DNA of 33,768 nt from Rhizophagus sp. LPA8_4_AMF (GCA_021464525.1 JADRCO010000439.1:1-33768); one strand, 5' to 3'; positions 1 through 11,002 are shown, numbered from the stretch's first letter. The notes: generated from the letters alone by a model not told the origin. Program-made: numbers and translations.

Positions 1-195
1 CTTTTTTATTCATTGGAATGGTAACTCACTGATCTGCAACTTACTAATTAAAATTTCGTTTCCGATTCATTGTGTTAGGTGCTTGAGAACGCCCTTAGTT
101 TTGATATAGCTAAGCCCACAATGCGGTTGCAACATTATAAAATTGCGGACACCACTTTTTAATTTTTTCTTGTTAAAAATACAAAATATTAAAAT

Positions 196-1556
196 ATGCC
201 TTGCCAACTTCTTTGCTGGTTGTCTTAACGAAATTTTTGAATATTTAGAAGTCCGCTTTACATACTTGCTTATTAGTTAATCGACTTTGGTGTGTGGTTA
301 CCGTTAGAATTTTGTGGAGAAATATTTGGATTATTAACTCCGTTGATCATGTCGATTGTAGCCATCGATTAAAGTAGAAACATCAATCCTTAATACACTG
401 ATAGCTTGTCTTCCTAATAAATCGAAAACCCTCTTACTTGAGAAAGGAATTCTTTGCATCATTTTGCAAAGTTCTTTCAATTCATATGATTGGTCAAATG
501 ATCATTGATATCTTTAAAAATCAAAAATATTTGGCAGAAGAAATAATGAAAATGTTTATGACAAAACCTCCTTTGAAGAAATTATCCTATTATACTGAAC
601 TAAACCCTATAAATTTATCATTTATATGATATCCTGGTGCAAAAGTTTATTTAACAAATCTTTTAAAATTAAGTTGCAGTTCCGATGTTAAATCTGCATT
701 TTTTTATAAATTATTTTAAATAAGTTATAGTAATATCTATAAAATTTAAAGATATAGTTTCAAATGATTTAAATAATTTAATTTCTTCACAAAATAATTT
801 AAAATATTTGTGATTAATAATAATACGAAATAATAATACTGATTGGAGAGATATTATACCTTCATTAATAAAACATTCAAACACTTTAATTAAATTAAAA
901 ATAATTTATTATCAGAATGGGTTATTATCATTTATTTACTAGATTCTCAAATTTACAAAAACTTATTTTAAATGTTATGGTCTTGATAATATGCTTCAAC
1001 ATACTACTTTTCCATATTTACAAATATTGAAGATTCCATATTCATTTCCAATTAATGATATTTTAATCAAATTCTTAGAAAATAATAGAAAAGATTTAAA
1101 AGAATTTTATATTAATAGTAGTAATTATTCTCTATTATTAGCTATAGCTAAATTTTGTCCAAATCTGAAATCACTATACTGTATATCCCATTTCATTGTG
1201 ATAAAAAAGAGTCATTAAAAGCAGTTCTTAATAATTGTCAACAATTAGAAACATTGAATCTCGATATCTTAGCAAGTTAAGTGGAGAGCTTTTAAGGACT
1301 TTGGAAAAATATTCGCAAAAAATCTTTATAGATTAAAGTTACATCAACATTCATTTTCATTATTAATACCAGAATTTTTAGAGGAATTTTTTATTTATTG
1401 GATAAATCGTGATCAACGTAAACCAGTTTACTTTACTATTATTTATTATAATCCTGAGGTTCATATCAATAGTCTGAAAAGTGATAAAACCATGAAATAA
1501 TTGAAAAATATTTAAAGTTGGGTATTATCAAAAAAAATTCGAAATATTTAAAGATG
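196..1556 (+). pseudogene. decayed F-box/leucine-rich-repeat gene
   Basis: This is a relic of the same F-box family as the two intact genes downstream. The first codons (MPCQL) and the stretches matching CLNEIFEYLE, LLVNRLWC, VRILWRNIW, HMIGQMIIDIFKNQKYLAEEIMKMFM, the LRR-like middle and the tail can all be followed, but only by changing frame. It has many in-frame stops and frameshifts. A run of about 45 bases present in the intact genes, just before the block corresponding to SFCKVLSIH, is missing. Two open pieces survive, at 438-629 (63 codons) and 991-1218 (75 codons). It resembles the gene at 7578 more than the one at 4017: both share NEIFEYLE, LWRNIW and IGQ followed by a Val/Ile-rich stretch. 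It is therefore probably a dead copy of that gene. No function is expected. The exact right end is uncertain by some tens of bases. Confidence 0.85.
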
Positions 1557-1889
1557 ACAGAAATTTGGAATTGATATATTGTAGTTAGAAGTCATCAAAC
1601 TATTATAAGATCATTCCTTTACCCAAAATCAAACATTCTCTTGCTGCTAAAACAATTAATTTTACGAGAAAGAAATAGTAATAAAAATAGGATAACAACT
1701 AGTAATAAAGAACTTTGCGGAAAAATAATCCAATGATAAAGACATTAGCATTGATTCGTCGATCCTATTAATGTAATAAGACAATCTATGTCTATCACCT
1801 ATTAATAAAAGTTTTGGACTTATTCAATGATTCCTATGCTTTAAGTTAATCGAATTTGATTTATCGTCTATTTGTTTTCTCTTTTTGTG

Positions 1890-2576
1890 CTCATAATTAA
1901 TTCATGTGGTCACACATGTAGCGCATTATTTTGTCGAACTATAATAAATTGGTGAAGAGCGGTCTCCGAGCTAATTATAGATTTCCAGGAGGCGGTACAC
2001 AGTATCCTTACTTTACGCACAAAAAATAAAACACAAAATAAATTGTAAAAAAAACACATATTTTTATCTTATTTACAGCATTATCAGTAGACAACGACAG
2101 GTCATACCTTTTTCTTTTTCTCGAAATCAGTATATTTTCTGCATAATATATATTAATTAATATAATCTATAGATCAATCCCTATAAAATTTTATCCATAA
2201 TTTCTGTAAAAACTCCATGAATATGATACTTTAAACAACTTGGATAATTTTCATATTTGAGGTTATAAATCCGTATATGACACAATTACGGAAATAATAT
2301 GGAATAAAAAAACGCGGAATAAATTTTTTATAGGGATAAATCTACACAATATCATTTTTATTTATGCACATACAGAAATGTGTGCAAAAAAAAACATTTA
2401 ATGAAGCTATTATTATATAAAGAACCGTTTTAAGGGCGTCTACCTTTTCTTTATTCTTTGATATCTAATCTTCTAAGCATATAATCATTTTTCACTCACT
2501 CATAGCTGTTATTATAACCAAAATAATTACTCATAATAACAATCTCGTTATTTTGATTTTTGCTTCTCTTCCACAA
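1890..2576 (+). repeat. duplicated 5' flank of a membrane-protein gene (copy in front of the pseudogene)
   Basis: This stretch aligns, with gaps, to 11240-11810, the 5' flank of the intact membrane-protein gene. Shared landmarks are a perfect 17-base match AGGAGGCGGTACACAGT (1987-2003 and 11317-11333), then GACAACGAC followed by a TCATACC block, then a TAAGC-TATAATCATTTT-CACT block about 100 bases before the start codon. A MITE (2179-2335) sits inside this copy only. A TATA-like ATTATATAAAG lies near 2411. The region is now the flank of a dead gene, so it records the original extent of the duplication. Confidence 0.75.
2179..2335. mobile_element. small palindromic MITE, CCCTATAAAA family, copy 1
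   Basis: A 157-bp element with ends CCCTATAAAATTTTAT and ATAAATTTTTTATAGGG. The interior carries the family words TTTCTGTAAAAACTCC and ACGGAAATAATATGGAATAAA. The equivalent place in the homologous flank near 11550 has no such insert. Three other copies lie at 18531, 24281 and 27136. It has no coding capacity. The superfamily is not clear because target duplications are short and AT-rich. Confidence 0.75.
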
Positions 2577-3466
2577 ATGCCAACAATCTTAAATTATTAA
2601 ATCCCATTCATGCTTACCCGCTATCGCAATAGAGAGAGAAACCCCGAGAGAGAGTTTGGAGGAAAATTGGCATGACTATTTCGATGTATGTCTTGGTTGC
2701 CATTTACGGGATTTATTCCTGTAACGTTGAGAACAGCAAGGCAGATCAATGCTTATATTGATTTCCATCAAATTATTTTGAAACCGAAAGTCATTCTACA
2801 GACCTGTCGGAATTCATATCAAGGTAACGAGTCAAATGAGCTTCAACGTATTAAATACAGGAATAAGACGATGCACAGCAAGGGCTTCTGTTCTAGAAAG
2901 ATTGTCATCATTAGTATCAGCATATTACATATTCGTTGGTGTAATAACAGGAATATCTAAGATGACAGAACCACTTATTTGTGAGGATTGACCATACATA
3001 CCATTACTATTGTCCTGGACAATTCCAGTAATTAGTTTGGAGAAATCTAATTGTTAAAAATCCTAAAAAAGAATTGGAAAACTTAAGTCCAATAATCTTA
3101 AACGAAATCGATGAAGAAAGTAAACACCACAAGCATTTTGCTGTCACGCTCATTGCTTTAGTATCAAAATTATTTCCATGGATAACAGTATCACTGATTC
3201 TTAGCGAGCAACACACCCACAGTTGGATATTTTTGTCGGAGCAAATATATTACAGTAATATGTTATTAATAGTGTTTTGGCGTATTTGCACCACTTGAAA
3301 GAAGAAAAGAGTCATATTTGGTTATTGTATCTTACATGTTTGGTTAGCCGTTTGCGGTATTGTAATAGCATTATTAATATTTTTTTTTAACATTGCTAAC
3401 AAATAACAGAGAATTGTGGGTAAGAATATTCGGAAGAATGCTCATAAAAGAATTTGCATTCATTTA
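2577..3466 (+). pseudogene. decayed multi-pass membrane protein gene (same family as 11811, 22604 and 28792)
   Basis: The whole length of the intact relatives can be followed: LLNPI near the start, the CLGC-PFTG block, the block of Cys/Thr/Ala/Arg residues leading into SVLERLSSLVSAYYIF, the CED-PYIPLLLSWTIPV block, KHFAVTLIALVSKLFPWITV, the TPPIGYFC-SKY region, and a C-terminal TNNRELWV. Reading it needs several frame changes. One conserved Trp codon of the CEDWPYI motif has become TGA (near 2990), and short deletions occur, for example after the WTIP block. It is closest to the gene at 11811, with which it also shares its 5' flank. Open pieces at 2688-2960 and 3074-3298 are remnants, not genes. 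No product is expected. Confidence 0.88.
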
Positions 3467-4016
3467 GTTTATCTTGCTTATCTTTGGGTATTCGGAAAAC
3501 ATTGGTTCCTCCATGGTGGTTCCATGCCATAATCTTAAGCGGCAAAAACTTCTTGATATAATGCGAGCAGAAAATAAATAAAAAGCATTTGCTTTTATTG
3601 AATGTTATTTATAAATTTAATAAATAATTTTCTTCAAAAATTTTGCAGTTTAAAAATTTTAATACTTTTTTTTATGGAATATTTTTACTGCAGTATATGT
3701 AAAAACTGCAGCGGTAACATTTCCGAACAAACCGCTTATCATCACCGATAATATGCTAGTTTGTTGCTATTTATAAAGTTAAGGAAACATAACAGGATAA
3801 CAAGAGGATGATTATTATGATCTGCAAATAACATTTTAGTAACACAAATTAACACCATTTAAACGCAAACACATTAATTTGTACAATTGTGGTAATAGAT
3901 GAATATTTATTAGTCATTTGTTTGTTACACAATTATAAATGGCGTAAATATAATATGCCAGCACCACATTTGAATAAAAATTTTTGGACAAAATTTTCTT
4001 TTTTTGTTTAATTAAA
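3467..4016. other. intergenic region without a recognisable gene
   Basis: AT-rich spacer between the membrane-protein relic and the first intact F-box gene. It holds a short direct repeat ACTGCAG (near 3691 and 3707) and the presumed promoter of the F-box gene. The last 50 bases are T-rich (TTTTTGGACAAAATTTTC), resembling the T-rich leaders of the other F-box copies. I see nothing else in it. Confidence 0.6.
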
Positions 4017-5429
4017 ATGTCCAGTCAACTTCCTGCTGATTGTCTTAAAGAAATTTTGGAGTATTTAGAGAAAGATAAAGTCACTTTACATTCATGTTTA
4101 TTAGTTAATCGTCTATGGTGTGAAATATCTGTTAGAATTTTATGGAGGGATATTTGGACTATTAACCCTATTGGTTATGAACATCGATTGAAAGTGGAAA
4201 CATCAATTCTTAATATGGTGATTACTTGCCTTCCTAATAAATCCAAAAAATATTTACATGAGAAGGGAATCCTTAGTTCAACTCAAATCTCAAGAACTTC
4301 ATTATTTGATTATGCATCATTTTGCAAAGTTCTTTCAGTTCATGGAATTATTCGAATGATTTCTGATGTCTTTAAAAATCAAAAATACCTTGAAGAAGAA
4401 ATAATGAAGATGTTTATGAAAAAAAATTCTTTAAAAAAATTATCCTATTATACTAATAATTCCAACACTATAAATTTATCATTTTTACATTACCCTAAAG
4501 CAAAAGATTGTTTAACAAAACTTTCAAAATTAAGTTGTAATTCTAATGTTAAATTCTCATTTTTTTATAAATTATCTCAAATATGTTACAATATTAAATC
4601 ATTAACAATAGAATTTAAAAAAACAATTTCAAATGATTTAAAAGATTTAATTTCTTCACAAAATAATTTAAAATATTTATCATTAAGATTAAAATATGAT
4701 ATTACAGATATGAAAACAGATATTATACCTTCATTAACAAATCATTCAAATACCTTAATTAAATTAAAATTAGAATATTGTCAGAATGGGCCATTATCAT
4801 TTATTACTAGTTTCATAAATTTACAAGAACTTATTTTAACGTTTCGTAATAGAGATTATTTTCATGAACTTAGTAATAACTTACAACATGTTATTTTGCC
4901 ACAATTACAAATTTTAAAATTTTCATGTGCGTATCCAGAAAGTGATATATTAATTAAATTCTTAGAAAATAATGGAAAAAATTTAAAAGAATTTTATATT
5001 AGTTGTGAAGGTTCTAATGATCCAATAAATTTAGCTATAGCTAAATTTTGTCAAAATCTGAAATTATTATCTATTTTATTTGATAAGATAGAAACATTAA
5101 ATTTAATTCTTAAAAATTGTCAACAATTAGAAACTATTGGAACTCGACATGATAACAACCTGTTAAATGAAAAAGATCTTTTGAATTCTTTGGCAAAATA
5201 TTCACCAATAAATTTTTATAGGTTAAAGTTATTTTATAATTCAAATTCAAAATTAACTCCAGAAGATTTAGAGGAATTTTTCAATAATTGGAAAAATCGT
5301 GTACCACAAAGACCGTTTTCTTTCATTTTTAGAGGATGTAAAAATAGTTTAGAGGCTAAAGAAGGAAATATGGAAGTGATAGAAAAGTATAAAAAGCTTG
5401 GTATTATTTTTAAATTTTTGAAACTATAA
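4017..5429 (+). CDS. F-box protein with leucine-rich repeats, 470 aa
   Basis: A likely substrate-recognition subunit of an SCF ubiquitin ligase: the F-box binds Skp1 and the C-terminal repeats bind a target. This role comes from the family; the target is unknown. The F-box spans residues about 3-45 (QLPADCLKEILEYLE, then LHSCLLVNRLWCE and VRILWRDIW). From about residue 130 onward, irregular leucine repeats follow (LKKLSYY, LKYLSLRL, LIKLKLEY, LQELILTF, LQILKF, LKEFYI, LETIG). No signal peptide, membrane segment or intron is seen. The reading frame is open upstream to a TTG at 3984, but TTG is not a normal fungal start. The ATG at 4017 (context AAAATGTC) puts the F-box at the N terminus as in the paralogue at 7578, with which the first 47 residues share 38. 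The stop is followed by an AATAAA-like signal near 5453. Confidence 0.88.
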   Translation: MSSQLPADCLKEILEYLEKDKVTLHSCLLVNRLWCEISVRILWRDIWTINPIGYEHRLKVETSILNMVITCLPNKSKKYLHEKGILSSTQISRTSLFDYASFCKVLSVHGIIRMISDVFKNQKYLEEEIMKMFMKKNSLKKLSYYTNNSNTINLSFLHYPKAKDCLTKLSKLSCNSNVKFSFFYKLSQICYNIKSLTIEFKKTISNDLKDLISSQNNLKYLSLRLKYDITDMKTDIIPSLTNHSNTLIKLKLEYCQNGPLSFITSFINLQELILTFRNRDYFHELSNNLQHVILPQLQILKFSCAYPESDILIKFLENNGKNLKEFYISCEGSNDPINLAIAKFCQNLKLLSILFDKIETLNLILKNCQQLETIGTRHDNNLLNEKDLLNSLAKYSPINFYRLKLFYNSNSKLTPEDLEEFFNNWKNRVPQRPFSFIFRGCKNSLEAKEGNMEVIEKYKKLGIIFKFLKL

Positions 5430-6987
5430 ATACTAGTTATTATATATTTAAGAAATAAATTATTAAGTTTCCTTTATTATTAAGGTATTAAGTTATTAAT
5501 AGTTGTCGAACGGAATTATGATATTATAAACATCAAAAATATTGAATTATAAATTCGATGACTCACAGTCAGTAGTATATATTAAATATAAGTGTATTTC
5601 ATATATTTATATCATAAAACTTTCTGTATAGTTCTATTATGTATATGTATGTATATAAAGTATCCCTCCCATCTAAAGCTATAACCGAACGTTATACTTA
5701 ATTACAATACCGTATATATACGAGTAGTATTATTTGGGTACTATATGGCGGTTGAATAGTCGGTAGCCTGATAGTATTATAATGACTAATCATTCTATTC
5801 TAGAGTATAATTTCTTCAGTACCCAGAAATTTTATAGAATGTACAATATTCCATACTTAGTTTGTTTTGTTTAATAAAGTTCAATAAATAACAGTAACTT
5901 ATAACAAAAATAAAGTTACAATAATTGGAACATTCAATTATTGAATTCAATAATTTCTTTATTAATTATACTACTAGCCATTGTACCACATGTACCTTGC
6001 AAATTTGAAGGGTTGTATTTAATACTGAAAGGTAAAATAATAAGGTACTAACGTGTATAAATAAATGATTCGGATACTAACGTACTACTAACGTGTATAT
6101 TTAATACTTAAATAAATGATATAGTGTTGAATGGTTTTTCGGGAAGATACTGTATTTATACAATAATATGTTAAGGTGTAATAAATTAAATTAAATTATT
6201 CGGTAAATTATTTTTGTTGATAAATTTTAAAGTGTGAATATTGATACTCGGTAGTTTTTAAATAATTGTGTTTTTCATAGTAAAGATTAATGTTACAAAA
6301 TTATCGTTTTTATAATCTTAAATTAAATCATTATCGCCATCTTCAGAATGGTGTGGCCTGCTGGCATCATTTTAAGTATATTAGTAAAAAAGATTAATAT
6401 TATGATATCATCACAGAAGAAAATAAAAATAAGATACGAACTGTTATTAAGTCCGAAGTGCTGTTTAAGGATTTTACTGTTGTACGTCGTCACATGTCGG
6501 ACGGACATCCGGACTTCGGACTAATGAAATGAAGGAATGAATATTAATAGGATTTTAAATACACAAAAAAATTGAAATTTTGCAACAACGAAACATACAT
6601 CAAGAAGCCTAAACCCGTTAATTGAGTTCTGATCCCATTTTTTTTTTTAAAAAAAAAATATGTAAAAAGTTTTAAATTTTAATAAATTTAAATGATACAA
6701 AAATCGGAAACTGTTACCATGCGAAATTCGCCTCTTAAAAAAAAATGGATGATTTCAATTCCGCGCTAACTTACAAATAATAAAGAACTATAATTTAAGA
6801 AATTAAAGTTAGAAACCCCACCGGAACGAAAAACTGAAAAGAACGTCTGAGTAGTATAGTCAAGAATTAATGTAGAAAAACATAAAAAAAGAACCGCTGA
6901 ATCACCTAAAAAGAATTCTACTTACGATATTGACTGCGCTACGAAAAACTCAGATAACTCATTGTAAACTAGTAAGGGTCGCTATAC
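5430..6987. other. long AT-rich intergenic region, no gene seen
   Basis: No open frame with coding character was found on either strand. The 61-codon open frame on the minus strand (6323-6508) has ordinary background composition. Visible small features are two copies of ACTAACGTGTATA (near 6048 and 6085), a loose inverted pair GGGTACT/AGTACCC (near 5737 and 5817), and a T9/A9 self-complementary run near 6640-6660. Confidence 0.55.
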
Positions 6988-7125
6988 TACCGTATTTTGC
7001 GGTTAGTAAGCACCCCCGAAAATAAGCACCCTGGCCAGAATTATGGCGATTTTGGCCAGAATTATGAGGATCTTGGCCGGCATTAAGTGCAAAAAAGGGG
7101 TGCTTATATATCGCAAAATACGGTA
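6988..7125. mobile_element. 138-bp MITE with TA-flanked ends (Tc1/mariner-type)
   Basis: The ends are near-perfect inverted repeats of about 30 bp: TACCGTATTTTGCGGTTAGT at the left, and at the right GGGGTGCTTATATATCG followed by CAAAATACGGTA, the reverse complement with small changes. TA at both ends fits a TA target duplication, the Tc1/mariner signature. The interior holds two copies of TGGCCAGAATTATG about 24 bases apart and a third diverged TGGCCGGCATTA. It encodes nothing and would need a transposase supplied elsewhere. Confidence 0.85.
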
Positions 7126-7577
7126 TATTGTTTTCCTTATTATTTGTAAAATTATATTGTGTCTAATGAATAAAACTCTGCAAAAGTTCAGATATTCAGT
7201 TATTAGTATTAGCTAATTGAACTCTGTAAATCATAACGTATTTATATTTTAAATCATACGATTTACAAAATTATAATAATTATTGTATTACCATGCTTTA
7301 CCTTTAGAGTTTAAGCTTATCATCTTGTACAAAAGCCACATGCAATCTATTTATCACGCCCCTAGTATGTGAATAAACGTGGACTGGTCTAGACCTTTCC
7401 TTCTTCTATTCAAAGTATGTTAAACAATTGATCTGCAGTAAATATCACTCTCGATAAAGTAATACTATCTCTATTAGTAAATTTACAATGAAAACAAGTT
7501 GTAATAGTGTAACAATGTTAAGTGTTTGAATGAAACCTTTAAATATTTTTTTTTTTATTAAACCCAGAATATTAAAA

Positions 7578-9008
7578 ATGTCCTGTCAACTTCCTGTCGA
7601 TTGTCTTAACGAAATTTTTGAGTATTTAGAAAAAGATAAAGCCTCTTTATATTCATGCTTATTAGTCAATCGTCTTTGGTGTGAAGTTTCTGTTAGAATT
7701 TTGTGGAGAAATATTTGGATTGGCAAGTCGATTACCTATGGTCGATACCGATTGAAAGTAAAACCGACAATTCTTAATACATTGATCATTTGCCTTCCTA
7801 AAGATTCAAAAAATCTTTTGATTGGGAAGAGAATTCTTGATTCAACTCAAATCTCAAAAACTCCATTATTTGACTATGTATCATTTTGCAGAGTTCTGTC
7901 AATTCATGCGATTGGTCAAGTGATTGTTGATATTTTTAGAAATCAAAAATACCTGGCAAAAGAAATAATTAAAATGTTTATGAAAAACATTTATTCTGTG
8001 AAAAAATTATCTTATTATACAAATAATTCAAACACTGTTAATTTATCATTTTTACGTTATCCTGGAGCAAAACAATGTTTAAGAAATCTTTCAAAATTAA
8101 GTTGCAGTACCGATGTCAAATCCGCATTTTTTTATAAATTATCACAAATATGTTATAATATCCAATCATTAACTATGGAATTTAAAAGTGTGGTTTCAAA
8201 TGGATTAGAAGATTTAATTTCTTCACAAAATAGTTTAAAATATTTATCATTATCACAAACATATGGTATTGCTGATTGGAGAAATATTATATCTTCATTA
8301 TCAAACCATTCGAATACTTTAATTAAATTAAAAATATACGGGTGTGAATATTATACTAGGTTCAGAATATTATTATCATTTGTTACTAGATTCACAAATT
8401 TACGAGAACTTGTTTTATCATTTCGTTATAAACATAATTTTGATGAACTTGATAACAAGCTAAAACATGTTATTTTTCCACATTTACAGATATTAAAGTT
8501 TCCTCATTCATGTCCAGATGATGATGTATTAATCAAATTTTTAGAAAATAATGGAAAAAATTTATTAGAATTTTATATTAATAGTAGTGATTCATTAAAT
8601 TTAGCTATAGCTAAATTTTGTCCGAATTTGAAATCATTATTTGCCTTATTTAATTTTGATAAAGTAGAAACATTAAGAATAATTCTTAATGATTGTCAAC
8701 AATTAGAAATTATTGAAACTAAATATATTACTGGTTTATTAAGTGAAAAAGACCTTTTGAAGATATTGGCAAAATATTCACCAAAAAACTTTTATAGATT
8801 AAAGTTGATTATTTGTTTAGATTCACAATTAGTCCCGGAAGATTTAGAAGAATTTTTTAATCTTTGGAAAAATCGTGTACCATTAAGATCATTTTCCTTT
8901 ATTATTGAAGGATGGAATAGTAGTTTAGAAAATAATGAAGGAAATAGGAGAGTATTCGAAAAATATAAAATGCTTGGTATTATTAGTAAATATGATATTA
9001 GTTATTAA
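7578..9008 (+). CDS. F-box protein with leucine-rich repeats, 476 aa
   Basis: Paralogue of the gene at 4017, with the same layout: an F-box at residues about 3-45 (QLPVDCLNEIFEYLE, then LYSCLLVNRLWCE, VRILWRNIW), then irregular leucine repeats to the C terminus (LKYLSLS, LIKLKIYG, LRELVLSF, LQILKF, LLEFYI, LEIIE). The family role is binding a protein target for ubiquitination through Skp1/cullin; the target is not known. An in-frame ATG lies 16 codons upstream (7530), giving MKPLNIFFFIKPRILK before the family start. The ATG at 7578 (AAAATGTC) is preferred because it matches the start of the paralogue and the decayed copy. If the upstream start is used, the protein gains a short hydrophobic, basic tail. 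There is no intron. An AATAAA signal lies about 30 bases after the stop (near 9040). Divergence from the 4017 gene is spread over the LRR part, as expected for target-binding surfaces. Confidence 0.88.
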   Translation: MSCQLPVDCLNEIFEYLEKDKASLYSCLLVNRLWCEVSVRILWRNIWIGKSITYGRYRLKVKPTILNTLIICLPKDSKNLLIGKRILDSTQISKTPLFDYVSFCRVLSIHAIGQVIVDIFRNQKYLAKEIIKMFMKNIYSVKKLSYYTNNSNTVNLSFLRYPGAKQCLRNLSKLSCSTDVKSAFFYKLSQICYNIQSLTMEFKSVVSNGLEDLISSQNSLKYLSLSQTYGIADWRNIISSLSNHSNTLIKLKIYGCEYYTRFRILLSFVTRFTNLRELVLSFRYKHNFDELDNKLKHVIFPHLQILKFPHSCPDDDVLIKFLENNGKNLLEFYINSSDSLNLAIAKFCPNLKSLFALFNFDKVETLRIILNDCQQLEIIETKYITGLLSEKDLLKILAKYSPKNFYRLKLIICLDSQLVPEDLEEFFNLWKNRVPLRSFSFIIEGWNSSLENNEGNRRVFEKYKMLGIISKYDISY

Positions 9009-9600
9009 AATTGTTATGTATTTAAAGTTTTTATTTTTAAATAAAGCGAGATGTAAAACAGTTGTTGAAGCTAGTGGGCGCCGTCAATATTATGTGAAAA
9101 TATTGCGTACTTTTGTACTTTTGTTATTTCTGAATTCTGATATACAACAATGTACAGTATGTGCTTGCTTATACGCTAAGATAATTATGAATCTAATAAT
9201 TTAAGGTAAAAATAATCATTTTCAAACCATACACGGCGATATTATCCATTAGTTATTCCCAAAGTATATAAAGCTTTTTATGAAGAAAAAATTCGGTTTC
9301 ATGTCATGTTTACCTTTTTTTTTAATCGAAACTAATATTTTTTTTTTTTTATGAGATAAACGATTAATTCGCAATTCAAAGGATTTTTACTAATAACCGG
9401 CGTGGCATTTTACATATTAATTTTTATAACATATTTTATTTGTAATTAAGCAAAGCAGCCTCTAGGCCCTAGCCCATTGCAAATTAATTGAAATTGAATT
9501 TTTTCTTTTTTAGCAGTAATCCAAAAATGGAAAAAGAAAAATTTTTATTAAAGATGTTGATTTGAGCATCGTACAGATTTATAATCTAAGTAAACCAAAC
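9009..9600. other. intergenic region without a recognisable gene
   Basis: Holds the polyadenylation region of the upstream F-box gene, then AT-rich sequence with long T runs (near 9309-9350). The 89-codon frame at 8935-9204 starts inside the F-box gene in another frame and has no coding character. Confidence 0.5.
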
Positions 9601-10196
9601 TACAGAGGGTCGCCAAAAGTCTCCGAACACCCTGAACGATTTTTGGCTCAATATAAAACTTAAATTTTTAAGACTTAAAATAAAAAAAAAATTAACATAT
9701 ATATTTAAACAGGGTCTAATCTACATTTTGTACTAAGTAAAGTAAGTGATCGGACCTCCATTTGCATTGATCACGGCTTGAATTTGTTGCCGCATACTAT
9801 CAACCAAATTTTTGATAGTATGTATGGAGACTTCTTGCCATGCCTTTTTAACACATTGGTCAAGTTCAGCAACATTGAAAGGGTGTTTTTTCCTTTCACA
9901 AATGTTCTTCTTGACTATGACCCACAGAACAATAGTCTAATAACTGTCATCACGTTGATGGCAATAAAATATAGTCCTGTGTTGCTCTTTTGTTAATTCT
10001 TTGATCATTTTTTGATGTTTCAGAGAATAATGTTGATTTAAGCTAAAATTCAACCTAACGCGCTTTTTTTATGCTTGATTCATGTAAACATGATCACGAA
10101 CGTCGTGCAATTGCATTGCTGTTAAGTCACGTGATGTACAGATCATTAAATCGCACTTAATATATGCCGTTCGGAGACTTTTGGCGACCCTCTGTA
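9601..10196 (-). mobile_element. internally deleted Tc1-like DNA transposon, 596 bp
   Basis: The terminal inverted repeats are nearly perfect over 28 bp: TACAGAGGGTCGCCAAAAGT at the left, and at the right CTTTTGGCGACCCTCTGTA, its reverse complement. TA at both ends fits a TA target duplication. On the minus strand the interior encodes the start of a transposase (MIKELTKEQHRTIFYCH, near 10005-9955). It then jumps to its C-terminal end: ELDQCVKKAWQEV, then LVDSMRQQIQAVINANGGPI, near 9880-9755. The latter is the typical Tc1 ending with the NGG-P motif. The helix-turn-helix and the whole DDE catalytic core are missing, so it is non-autonomous. The high similarity of the two ends suggests it is not very old. 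Confidence 0.9.
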
Positions 10197-10830
10197 GTTA
10201 AACTAAACTAAATGTAAACTAGTAATTTGAAAGAGTTCTGATAACTGCTAAGTTTTGAAAAAAGAAAATGACCTAAAAAAAAGAAAGGTTAGTAAAAAAA
10301 ATCACCACGTGGGGCGTAAATCACCCAGAAGGGCGAAAACAAGAAAATAAAATAAAAAAATGGGTAAAAAAAAAGAAAATAAAAAAATACTTTTATAAAG
10401 CTCTCTGTACGAACGGGTTTATCTCTTAGGCTATTATCCACTAATTCTAAAACCTAACTAGTTTAGATCGTGATACCTTACGGGACTTTGTCCTTTGTCT
10501 CGTGGTTTCTTTTGAAATTCTTAGAATTCTGTTGTTTCTTTTGTGAATTTTGTGAAGTTCGTTGTTTATTCTGTTAAATACGTGTTGGTTGCTTTGGAGA
10601 ATCGTGACGATTCCAAGTCAGGTCCTGAGAATTAATTGAAATTGAATATTTCACGGTACGTTTCAAAGATATTTTTAGAACAAGTTCTAAATTGACTATT
10701 AAAGAGATACATCAATCGAGTTTCGTATAACTGATTCTGGCCCTGAATGCATGTGTAGAACGTAGTGAGCAAATGAGTGCCGCGATCAAGGCTCTGCATA
10801 AGTTGCACTTGGTTCCGGTTTATTTCATAA
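10197..10830. other. unassigned stretch, partly less AT-rich than its surroundings
   Basis: The first 200 bases are A-rich low-complexity sequence. From about 10420 to 10830 the base composition is noticeably more balanced than elsewhere in the window (for example GATTCTGGCCCTGAATGCAT near 10732). All frames are interrupted and I recognise no domain. It may be a remnant of an older element or gene. Confidence 0.4.
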
Positions 10831-11002
10831 CGGATAAGGTTTGCGTTATATAAGGATTATCCGCATATCCCGTGGATACAACATATCTGTGGATATATGG
10901 ATTATCCGCGGATCATTCACAAATTATCCATTTATCCATGGATACTATCCGAATTAGCAAAATCAATCCGTTATCCATACGGATATACGGATGACGGATC
11001 CA
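10831..11002. repeat. cluster of GGATA/TATCC palindromic words
   Basis: About 170 bases contain a dense set of GGATA-type words and their complements (GGATTATCCGCGGATC, CCATGGATACTATCC, GTTATCCATACGGATATACG). The cluster can fold on itself in many ways. It looks like a short inverted-repeat element or degenerate palindromic repeat. It contains no coding sequence. Confidence 0.65.

Noticed and set aside
3984-4016. N-terminal extension of the first F-box gene beginning MDKIFFFCLIK
   Set aside because: The first codon is TTG at 3984, not ATG, and the paralogue aligns from the ATG at 4017.
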